NCBI GenBank assembly: GCA_016198915.1
Contig: JACQHS010000145.1
Location: forward strand, 1 to 5,206
Reading direction: 5' to 3'
DNA length: 5,206 nucleotides
DNA from: Candidatus Omnitrophota bacterium
Lineage (GTDB): Bacteria > Omnitrophota > Gorgyraeia > Aquiviventales > Aquiviventaceae
The position numbers were made by a program, and so were the translations under genes. Shown here piece by piece: positions 1-5,104 of the stretch. Below the pieces are notes generated by a model, which saw only the letters and a list, made by a program, of their open reading frames with translations, did not search any database and was not told where the DNA came from. Positions within the stretch are counted from its first letter, which is position 1. Each line of letters starts with the position of its first letter.

Positions 1-40
1 ACTCGGCATCCTCGGAATCAGTTCAACGAACCGAATGTGA
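1..40 (+). pseudogene. Inverted, detached copy of the argS C-terminal codons
   Basis: Read on the plus strand from base 2, these bases encode LGILGISSTNRM followed by TGA. The argS gene on the opposite strand ends LGILGISAPTRM and TGA. Three residues differ (Ala to Ser, Pro to Thr, Thr to Asn). The intact end is the more canonical one, because arginyl-tRNA synthetases usually end in a Ser-Ala-Pro-x-Arg-Met-like tail, so the left copy looks like the altered one. There is no room for the rest of a gene to its left. It could be a non-functional duplicated fragment, the end of a second argS-like gene running into the window, or an artefact of a fold-back molecule. Confidence 0.5.
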
Positions 41-68
41 CCATGAAAGCAACAAATTCCAACTCACA

Positions 69-142
69 AGCACCTAAAAAGCACCAAACTCCAAGCACCA
101 AGCTCCAAACGTTGGGAATTTGGGATTTGGAATTTGGTGCTT
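69..142. repeat. Short-period repeat and inner hairpin inside the fold-back
   Basis: On the plus strand two adjacent 14-mers, AAGCACCAAACTCC (79-92) and AAGCACCAAGCTCC (93-106), differ at one base, and a partial copy begins at 69. From 112 to 139 there are four 7-base units of the form TTGGGAA, TTTGGGA, TTTGGAA and TTTGGTG. AAGCACCAA (93-101) is the exact reverse complement of TTGGTGCTT (134-142), so an inner hairpin can compete with the outer fold-back. From general experience, 'CCAAATTCC/TTGGAATTTGG' sequences of this sort recur as dispersed intergenic elements in environmental bacterial genomes. Only one copy is visible here, so that assignment is inference. Confidence 0.6.
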
Positions 143-148
143 TCATGG

Positions 149-1792
149 TCACATTCGGGTCGGTGCACTGATTCCGAGGATGCCGAGTCCGTTGGCCAGC
201 ACCTGCCGCGTCGCCTGAACGAGGGCGAGCCGCGCCGCCGACAGCGCCGGCTGCTCGCTGATCACCCGGTGCTGGGTGTAGAACACATGGAACGTTTCCG
301 CCAGCTTCCGCAGATAGACGGTGAGCCCGTGCGGCTCCATCGCCGCCGCGCACACCTGCAGCATCAGCGGATACTGGAACAGCGCCCGCATGAGCAGCTG
401 TTCCTCAGGTGCCTGCAGCAGGTGGAGATCCGGGCGCAGCTTGCGCCACCACGGCAGCCGCTCTTTCCCGAGGATGCTGCAAATGCGCGCGTGGGCGTAC
501 TGGATGTAGTAGACCGGGTTGTCCTGGGATTGGCGCTTGGCCAGCTCCAGATCAAACTCCAGGTGGCTGTCCATCGTGCGCATCAGATAGAAAAACCGCG
601 TCGCATCCACCCCGACCTCATCCAGGACTTCGCGGAAGGTCACAAACTCGCCCTCGCGCTTCGACATGGGGACGGGCTTGCCCTGACGGGAGAGGGTCAC
701 CAGCTGCACAATACGGATGATCAGCCGGTCCGCCGGGAAGCCCAGCGCTGCCGCCGACGCCTTGAGCCGCTGGATATAGCCGTGATGATCCGGTCCCCAC
801 AGGTTCAGGAGCTGATCATAGCCGCGCTGGAACTTCCACTGATGATAGGCGATATCCGGGGCCAGATACGTGAGTTCCCGATCGCGCTTCCGGAGGACGC
901 GGTCCTTGTCATCCCCGAACTTCGTGGAGGCAAACCATGTCGCGCCGTCAGAATCGTATAACAGCCCCTTGGCCTTGAGGGTCTCCAACGCTTGATCAAT
1001 ACGACCTGAGGTGCGCAGCCACCGCTGGCTCGTCCACTGGTCGAACGTCAATCCAAACTGCTCCAGGTCCTGCCGAATTCGGGCGAGTTGCTCCTGCATC
1101 CCCTCTTCGATAAACCACTCCAGAGGCTTGTCCAGCAAGCCGTCCCCCTGGGTCTTGCGCAGACGCCCTGCGGAGTCTGTGACATAGGCCCCCTGATACC
1201 CGTCCTCCGGAAAGGGCTCAGGCACCCCCAGCAGTTCGGCGTACCGCGCCCGCAGGGAGCGGCCGAGCATCTCGACCTGCCGGCCTTCATCGTTCAAATA
1301 AAACTCCGTGGTCACCCGCGCGCCCTGTGAACGGAGCAGCCGCGCGATCACATCGCCGACCGCCGCCTGCCGGCCATGCGCCACGCTCAAGGGCCCTGTG
1401 GGATTGGCGCTGACGAACTCGATATTCAGAGAGAGTGCTGGATGCTGCCGGCGCGTGCCGAACCGGCGTCCCTGCCGCAGGATGTCCCGCAGCACCTGTG
1501 CCAGCCCCTCCTGAGACAAAAAGACATTGAGGAAGCCGGCCTTCGGCTCCACGCGGGCAATCCAGCCGCCCAGTCCCTGAGTCCGGCAGCGGGCCATCAC
1601 GGCGGCTGAGAGTTCTTCGGCGATGCGCTGGGGAGATTGTTTGCGCGGGCCGGCCAGTTTGAAGGAGACGGCATTGGACAGATCGCCGAACGTCGCATCC
1701 TTCGGAACGTCCCAGCGAAACGCCGCGTCGGGAAGGTCTGAGCGCACGCTGTGGCGAAGCGCCTGACTGAGGCGTTCTTCTAGCGAAACCAT
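149..1792 (-). CDS. argS: Arginyl-tRNA synthetase
   Basis: Class I aminoacyl-tRNA synthetase (547 residues) that charges tRNA-Arg with arginine using ATP in the cytoplasm. The N-terminal Add-1 tRNA-binding domain spans about residues 1-90, with typical motifs FGDLSNAVSF (35-44) and GFLNVFLS (86-93). The ATP-binding signature SANPTGPLSVAHGR lies at 128-141, where the usual first His of the HIGH motif is Ser and the second His is kept. GPDHHGYI (333-340) is also typical. The KMSKS-like loop is PMSKREGEFVT (375-385). The DALR anticodon-binding domain runs from about 427 to the end, LGILGISAPTRM. Length is normal for the family. The frame stays open upstream to 1954, but that stretch translates the CACAGA repeat and overlaps rsfS. 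ATG at 1792, beginning MVSLEERLSQALR, matches a normal N-terminus. No clear Shine-Dalgarno sequence precedes it, and a repeat hairpin ends about 14 bases upstream. Confidence 0.97.
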   Translation of the reverse strand: MVSLEERLSQALRHSVRSDLPDAAFRWDVPKDATFGDLSNAVSFKLAGPRKQSPQRIAEELSAAVMARCRTQGLGGWIARVEPKAGFLNVFLSQEGLAQVLRDILRQGRRFGTRRQHPALSLNIEFVSANPTGPLSVAHGRQAAVGDVIARLLRSQGARVTTEFYLNDEGRQVEMLGRSLRARYAELLGVPEPFPEDGYQGAYVTDSAGRLRKTQGDGLLDKPLEWFIEEGMQEQLARIRQDLEQFGLTFDQWTSQRWLRTSGRIDQALETLKAKGLLYDSDGATWFASTKFGDDKDRVLRKRDRELTYLAPDIAYHQWKFQRGYDQLLNLWGPDHHGYIQRLKASAAALGFPADRLIIRIVQLVTLSRQGKPVPMSKREGEFVTFREVLDEVGVDATRFFYLMRTMDSHLEFDLELAKRQSQDNPVYYIQYAHARICSILGKERLPWWRKLRPDLHLLQAPEEQLLMRALFQYPLMLQVCAAAMEPHGLTVYLRKLAETFHVFYTQHRVISEQPALSAARLALVQATRQVLANGLGILGISAPTRM

Positions 1793-1805
1793 TTCATCAT
1801 GGCCT

Positions 1806-1898
1806 ACACCACAGAACCACAGAAATCCACAGAGGCACAGAAGGAACCGGTCAACATGTCTCTGTGATTCTGTGTGAATTCTGTGCCATCTGTGGTGT
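1806..1898. repeat. CACAGA/TCTGTG imperfect palindrome in the rsfS-argS gap
   Basis: On the plus strand CACAGA occurs at 1810, 1818, 1828 and 1836, and TCTGTG occurs at 1861, 1869, 1880 and 1889. The outer ends ACACCACAGA (1806-1815) and TCTGTGGTGT (1889-1898) are perfect reverse complements. The spacings inside the arms are 8, 10, 8 and 8, 11, 9, so the arms pair along most of their length with small bulges around a loop near 1842-1860. The unit resembles dispersed CACAGA-rich intergenic repeats known from many uncultured bacterial genomes, and it has the form of a REP- or MITE-like element without its own gene. In RNA it would form a long hairpin in the leader of argS, where it could attenuate transcription, stabilise the mRNA or mask the start. 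That role is inference. Confidence 0.8.
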
Positions 1899-1913
1899 CG
1901 AGGAAGGGGGAAG

Positions 1914-2327
1914 CTAACGGGACGGCGCCTGGGCCAGCGGGATCCGAGGCGCATCAGCCCAGAGCTGTTCCAGTTGATAGAACGAGCGCGCCTGCTGATC
2001 CATCAGATGCACGACGAGATTCCCATAATCCATGAGCACCCACTGCGGGTCACGGGTAAAGCCTCGTGCCGGCGCCGGCTCTCCCTCGATGTGCCACACC
2101 GGGCATCTCCGCGCAGATAAGACGGCGTCGATGTGGTCCGTGAGGGCGTCGACCTGCCGGCCGCTGCCTGCGGTGCAGATCACGAAGAAATCGGTCACGC
2201 TGGAGAGGGAACGGAGATCGATGACCACCACGTGCTCGGCCTGTTTCTCCAGGGCCGCATGGGCAGCCGCCAGCGCATTCGCCTCGCTGTCGATCGGCCG
2301 CCCCTGTGGTGCTAGCTGCCCCGGCAT
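1914..2327 (-). CDS. rsfS: Ribosomal silencing factor RsfS (Iojap family)
   Basis: Small cytoplasmic protein (137 residues from the chosen start) of the RsfS/Iojap family. Family members bind ribosomal protein uL14 on the large subunit and block subunit joining, lowering translation under nutrient limitation. The single domain covers about residues 14-125. It shows the family hallmarks VVVIDLRSLSSVTDFFVICT (33-52), GSGRQVDAL (54-62), and WVLMDYGNLVVHLMDQQARS (96-115) followed by FYQLEQLW (116-123). The tail after 125 is short and not conserved. The start is uncertain: ATG at 2327 has GGGAA about 5 bases upstream, while an in-frame TTG at 2339 would add four residues and has no ribosome binding site. 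The gene follows the zinc-ribbon gene by 46 bases and precedes argS by 121. rsfS often lies directly next to nadD; here three genes intervene. Confidence 0.95.
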   Translation of the reverse strand: MPGQLAPQGRPIDSEANALAAAHAALEKQAEHVVVIDLRSLSSVTDFFVICTAGSGRQVDALTDHIDAVLSARRCPVWHIEGEPAPARGFTRDPQWVLMDYGNLVVHLMDQQARSFYQLEQLWADAPRIPLAQAPSR

Positions 2328-2373
2328 CGGTTCCCGCAACGGCGGGGCAGGCGGCGGGTCACGTGCAGGACGA

Positions 2374-2514
2374 TCAGGAGCTCATAATGCGGTAGAGTCC
2401 GGTGCCGCACGTCGGGCAGCGGCCTTTCATGGCCGATCGGCCGTTCTTCATCTTCACCTGTTTGGCGTCCTTCATCTCTCGCTTCGTCTTACACTTCACG
2501 CAATACGCGTCCAT
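2374..2514 (-). CDS. Small zinc-ribbon protein (DUF5679-like)
   Basis: A 46-residue reading frame beginning MDAYCVKCKTKREMKDAK and ending YRIMSS. It contains two CxxC knuckles, Cys5/Cys8 and Cys33/Cys36, the second inside GRCPTCGTG. They are separated by a lysine- and methionine-rich stretch with the motif KMKNGRSAMKG (21-31). This pattern matches my recollection of the short DUF5679 family found in several bacterial phyla, whose members begin with a similar AYCVKCK motif and carry a K-NGR-A-G segment. The four cysteines probably bind one Zn2+. The basic charge is compatible with nucleic acid or ribosome contact, but no function is established that I know of. The start is well supported, because AAGGAGG lies just upstream. 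It may be co-transcribed with rsfS and argS. Confidence 0.88.
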   Translation of the reverse strand: MDAYCVKCKTKREMKDAKQVKMKNGRSAMKGRCPTCGTGLYRIMSS

Positions 2515-2518
2515 CACC

Positions 2519-2525
2519 CCTCCTT
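2519..2525 (-). promoter_or_regulatory. Strong Shine-Dalgarno site of the zinc-ribbon gene
   Basis: The minus strand reads AAGGAGG four bases before the ATG at 2514, with further G residues in between. It is the best ribosome binding site in the window and fixes the start of the 46-residue gene. The nearby larger genes have weak or no such site, so this small protein may be made at a higher level than its neighbours. Confidence 0.75.
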
Positions 2526-2553
2526 GTTGTCTGCAGGCTCCAACGCAGGGACA

Positions 2554-2583
2554 AGCCTAACATGGCCTGCCGTTCACTGTCAA
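2554..2583 (-). promoter_or_regulatory. Possible sigma-70 promoter for the zinc-ribbon-rsfS-argS group
   Basis: Read on the minus strand, a perfect -35 hexamer TTGACA (2583-2578) is followed after 18 bases by TAGGCT (2559-2554), which matches the -10 consensus at three of six positions including the first two and the last. Transcription would start near 2547, leaving a leader of about 30 bases before the zinc-ribbon ATG. The site lies in the only clear intergenic gap upstream of that gene, just after the stop of the CNNM gene. The weak -10 keeps confidence low, and read-through from the upstream operon remains possible. Confidence 0.3.
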
Positions 2584-2589
2584 CCCCCA

Positions 2590-3591
2590 TCAGGCCCGCG
2601 GCGGCGCCTCGTGAATTTCGCCCACGATCTCTTCGAGCAGGTCCTCGATCGTCACCAGCCCCACCGTCACCCCCTTGGCGTCCTGAACGATGGCAATCTG
2701 AATCTTGTCGCGCTGAAACTCGCTCAGCAGCTCGGCGACGCGCTTGGTTTCCGGCACGAAGACCACGGGACGGATGAGATCCGAGAGGACAAACAAGCCC
2801 CCGTGCCTCACCATCGCGAGCACATCGCGCGCATAGATGACGCCGACGATGTGATCCGGCGATCCCCGGTACACCGGGATGCGCGAGTGTCCCTGCTCAA
2901 TGAGGACATCGAGCACTTCGTCGGGTTTGGTGTTCAAGTCGATGCCGGCGATTTGGCCGCGGCTCACCATCGCCTCGCGGACCACCGAGTCGCTGAACTC
3001 AAAGATCCGCTGGAGCATTCGCAGTTCGCGATCGCCCAGGATCCCCTCCTCCCGTCCCATCTGGATCATGACTTTCAGCTCCTCTTCGGTCACGAGGGGG
3101 GAGCGGGTTGTGGCGGGGATCCCCAGCAGGCGCAGCAACAGCCGTCCTGCCCAGCCAAAGAGCGCCGCCAGCGGATAGAGCAAGACGATGAGGACGCGCA
3201 GCGGCCGCACCACCGCGAACGCCACCATCTCCGGATGCGCGGCCGACAACAGCTTCGGCGTCACCTCCGCCACCACCAAGAGGATCACGGTGATCACCAC
3301 GGTCGCCGCCACCAACCCCTCCTCCGGCCCGAAGAGCGTCACGAAGATCCAGGAGCCGATGGCGGAAATGGCGACGTTCACGAGGTTGTTGGCGACGAGG
3401 AGGGTGGCGATGACGCGGTCCACCTGCGCGACGGCCTGATAGGTGAGCCGGGCGCTGCGGTGCCCCTGCTCCATGAGGTGCCGCAGGCGCACTTTGTTGA
3501 TGGACAGCATCGCCGCCTCGGTGGCGGAGATGGACGCGGACACCAAGAGGAGGACGGCCAGCAGGACGAAAACAGGGACGGTTACAACCAC
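2590..3591 (-). CDS. CNNM (DUF21) transmembrane and CBS-pair protein, CorB/CorC-like, lacking the C-terminal CorC_HlyC domain
   Basis: Membrane protein of 333 residues. The N-terminal CNNM/DUF21 domain (about 1-160) has four hydrophobic segments near 3-25, 64-88, 94-112 and 123-148. It includes SATEAAMLSINKVRL (23-37), the SETA-like family start, and AEVTPKLLSA (108-117), the counterpart of the conserved GE-x-x-PK motif. A cytoplasmic linker, TEEELKVMIQMGREEGIL (168-185), leads into two CBS domains at about 208-265 and 270-325, with GHSRIPVYRG (234-243) in the first. CNNM/CorB proteins are linked to Mg2+ export and ATP-Mg sensing. The protein stops at IVGEIHEAPPRA, where most relatives continue with a CorC_HlyC domain of about 80 residues. 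I chose GTG at 3591, which overlaps the corA stop by 10 bases and has GGAAG upstream. An ATG at 3666 would add 25 non-hydrophobic residues inside corA. The exact ion specificity cannot be read from the sequence. Confidence 0.92.
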   Translation of the reverse strand: MVVTVPVFVLLAVLLLVSASISATEAAMLSINKVRLRHLMEQGHRSARLTYQAVAQVDRVIATLLVANNLVNVAISAIGSWIFVTLFGPEEGLVAATVVITVILLVVAEVTPKLLSAAHPEMVAFAVVRPLRVLIVLLYPLAALFGWAGRLLLRLLGIPATTRSPLVTEEELKVMIQMGREEGILGDRELRMLQRIFEFSDSVVREAMVSRGQIAGIDLNTKPDEVLDVLIEQGHSRIPVYRGSPDHIVGVIYARDVLAMVRHGGLFVLSDLIRPVVFVPETKRVAELLSEFQRDKIQIAIVQDAKGVTVGLVTIEDLLEEIVGEIHEAPPRA

Positions 3592-4544
3592 CGGTACTTC
3601 CGGAAGAAGTAGATCGTGATCGGCATGGACCCCAGCAGTCCGAGACTCAACACGTGATAGATCCATCGCGGACCCAGTTCCGGGTGCTCGCCGAAATTCA
3701 TGCCAAAGACTCCGGTGATGATGACCAGGGGAAGGGCCAGCGTCGCGAAGGCGGTCATCGTCTTCATGATCTCATTGAGCCGGTTGGAGACAATCGTCGC
3801 GTACGCCTCCAGCGACATGGTCGTGACCTCGCGGCAAGCATCCACCAGATCGCTCATCCGCAGGAGGTGGTCGTAGATGTCCCGGAAATAGATCGCGTTC
3901 GAAGCGCTGATGAACGGCAGGTCCCCGCGGTTGAGCCGGCTGAGGACCTCGCGGTGGGGCGCCAAGGTGCGCCGCAGCGCCATGAGCTCGTTGTAGACGT
4001 GGAAGATCTCCCGCAGCGTGTGCTCGGTCGAATCGGTCAACAGCTTGGCTTCCAGCTCATCGACCCGGGCTTCCACTTCATCGAGGATCGGAAAATAGCT
4101 GTCGATCAGCGAATCGGCGAGGGAGTAGAAGAGAAAGTCCGCGCCGCGGCGGATGATCGGGGATTTCTTCTCGACCCGGGCGCAGTCATCCTCGACGCTT
4201 TTGATCCGATCGCTGCGGATCGTGATCAAGAAGTTCTTGCCGAGGCAGACGTCCATCTCCACCGCTTTGAGCTTGCCATCCGTCCGGGTCAATCCCTGGA
4301 GCACGATAAAGAGATACCGCTCGAACTCTTCGAGCTTCGGGCGGACGTTGGGCATGATGCAGTCTTCCACCGTCAGGGGATGCAGGTCGAACACCTCGAG
4401 CAGCAACTCGACCTCGATATCTTCCGGCCCCTCGATATCCACCCAGAGGAGCCCCTGATCATCGGTCAGCGCCCGAAGCATCTGCTCGCGCGAGAGGCCG
4501 CAATCGATTGTGCCGTCCGGTTTGGCGAGATAGGAACGGAGCAT
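3582..4544 (-). CDS. corA: CorA-family divalent metal (Mg2+/Co2+) channel
   Basis: Inner-membrane channel subunit of 320 residues; family members form pentamers that admit Mg2+ and sometimes Co2+ or Ni2+. The N-terminal two thirds form the cytoplasmic alpha/beta and helical funnel: LLWVDIEGP at 32-40, HPLTVEDCIMPNVRPKLEEF at 55-74, and a long stalk helix over about 150-265. The first membrane helix (about 262-280) ends in the signature GVFGMNF (278-284), containing the invariant Gly-Met-Asn. The second helix is about 294-314, and the basic C-terminus FFRKYRWL (313-320) is typical of CorA. Length is normal. ATG at 4544 overlaps the last base of the nadD stop (TGATG), and no independent Shine-Dalgarno site is visible, so translation is probably coupled to nadD. 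The protein could equally be a Zn2+-exporting relative, but the GMN loop and overall layout favour CorA. Confidence 0.96.
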   Translation of the reverse strand: MLRSYLAKPDGTIDCGLSREQMLRALTDDQGLLWVDIEGPEDIEVELLLEVFDLHPLTVEDCIMPNVRPKLEEFERYLFIVLQGLTRTDGKLKAVEMDVCLGKNFLITIRSDRIKSVEDDCARVEKKSPIIRRGADFLFYSLADSLIDSYFPILDEVEARVDELEAKLLTDSTEHTLREIFHVYNELMALRRTLAPHREVLSRLNRGDLPFISASNAIYFRDIYDHLLRMSDLVDACREVTTMSLEAYATIVSNRLNEIMKTMTAFATLALPLVIITGVFGMNFGEHPELGPRWIYHVLSLGLLGSMPITIYFFRKYRWL

Positions 4545-5104
4545 CAGCGATAGAGGTCGTGTTGTCGAATATAACGTTCGACAGCTGGAGGAACGAGGTA
4601 GCGGATGGACCGGCCGGCCTTCAGCCGCGCCCTGATGTCCGATGAGGCAATGTCAACCTGCGGCATGGGAAGCCACTTCAGCCCCTTCTGCCGGCGGGGT
4701 GAGGCCGCGCCGGGACGATGCGCTACGACCAGTGTACACAGTGACGCGATCTCCTCCCATCCTTTCCATCGCACCGACAGCATGTCCTGCCCGATCAGCA
4801 AGAACAGCTTGGCCGACGGCAGCTGCTTGCTGAGGATCTGCACGGTCTCGAGCGAGTAGGACACCTCATCCCGCTGCAGCTCGATATCTGACGCCACGAA
4901 CGCCGGGTTGTCCCGGATGGCCAGCTGCACCATCTCATAGCGCACCATCCCCGGGAGTAATCCCTTGGCGCTCTTATGCGGCGGCTGCCGCGCGGGGATG
5001 AACAGCACCCGGTCGAGCGACAAGACATCCCGCGCCGTTTCCGCCAGGAGCAAGTGCCCCCAGTGAATCGGGTTAAACGTCCCCCCCAATATACCAAATC
5101 TCAT
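4544..5104 (-). CDS. nadD: Nicotinate-nucleotide adenylyltransferase
   Basis: Cytoplasmic enzyme of 186 residues that joins nicotinate mononucleotide and ATP to give deamido-NAD, an essential step of NAD biosynthesis. The Rossmann-type nucleotidyltransferase fold begins with GILGGTFNPIHWGH (4-17), which contains the T/HxGH ATP-binding signature. The substrate loop PARQPPHK follows at 37-44, then DEVSYSLETV (79-88), a family motif, and LLIGQDML (102-109). The C-terminal phosphate-binding motif is IASSDIRARL (152-161, usually ISST-IR). The end VERYIRQHDLYR is typical. ATG at 5104 was chosen because the family starts with the glycine-rich loop a few residues in. An in-frame GTG at 5131 would add nine unneeded residues. 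No strong ribosome binding site is seen. It is the first identifiable gene of the leftward cluster. Confidence 0.97.
   Translation of the reverse strand: MRFGILGGTFNPIHWGHLLLAETARDVLSLDRVLFIPARQPPHKSAKGLLPGMVRYEMVQLAIRDNPAFVASDIELQRDEVSYSLETVQILSKQLPSAKLFLLIGQDMLSVRWKGWEEIASLCTLVVAHRPGAASPRRQKGLKWLPMPQVDIASSDIRARLKAGRSIRYLVPPAVERYIRQHDLYR

Larger units (their letters stand above)
1..188. repeat. Imperfect inverted repeat (fold-back) that includes the 3' end of argS
   Basis: Bases 1-69 read on the plus strand match the reverse complement of 120-188, with position i pairing with 189-i. I count six mismatches in 69 (positions 23, 26, 30, 52, 63 and 66), and the first 22 bases are identical. The right arm contains the last 13 codons and the stop of argS plus about 30 bases beyond it, so the left arm is an inverted copy of a gene end. 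The unpaired centre, about 70-119, is AT-richer than the rest of the window. The paired structure could act as a transcription barrier at the end of argS, but there is no U-tract typical of an intrinsic terminator. It begins at base 1, so a chimeric contig end must be considered. The existence of the repeat is certain from the sequence; its biological reality is not. Confidence 0.93.

Noticed and set aside
1..188. Rho-independent terminator of argS
   Set aside because: The hairpins are long but AT-rich in the core, and no U-run follows on the minus strand. A barrier role is possible, but a classic terminator is not supported.
134..961. 275-codon open frame on the plus strand opposite argS
   Set aside because: Antisense shadow of a clear argS; Arg/Gln/Leu-rich with no motifs.
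1806..1898. CRISPR-like array
   Set aside because: The repeat units are only 6 bases with 2-5 base gaps and face each other, so there are no repeat-spacer units and no cas genes.
1793..1954. N-terminal extension of argS by 54 residues
   Set aside because: It would translate the CACAGA repeat into a Cys/Leu/Phe-rich stretch and overlap rsfS, and the family N-terminus begins at the ATG at 1792.
2533..2570. GCAGGC/GCCTGC inverted pair as an operator before the zinc-ribbon gene
   Set aside because: Six-base arms 26 bases apart are too weak to support a binding site or hairpin.
2032..3612. 526-codon open frame on the plus strand, rich in His, Asp and Arg
   Set aside because: It lies opposite rsfS, the zinc-ribbon gene and the CNNM gene. 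Its low-complexity His/Asp/Arg composition is what antisense translation of GC-rich codons gives, and it resembles no family.
3592..3666. N-terminal extension of the CNNM protein to an ATG inside corA
   Set aside because: It adds 25 charged residues before the first membrane segment and an 85-base overlap. The GTG at 3591 fits the family better.
3654..4553. 299-codon open frame on the plus strand opposite corA
   Set aside because: Antisense shadow of corA. The length is explained by codon bias, and no domain is recognisable.
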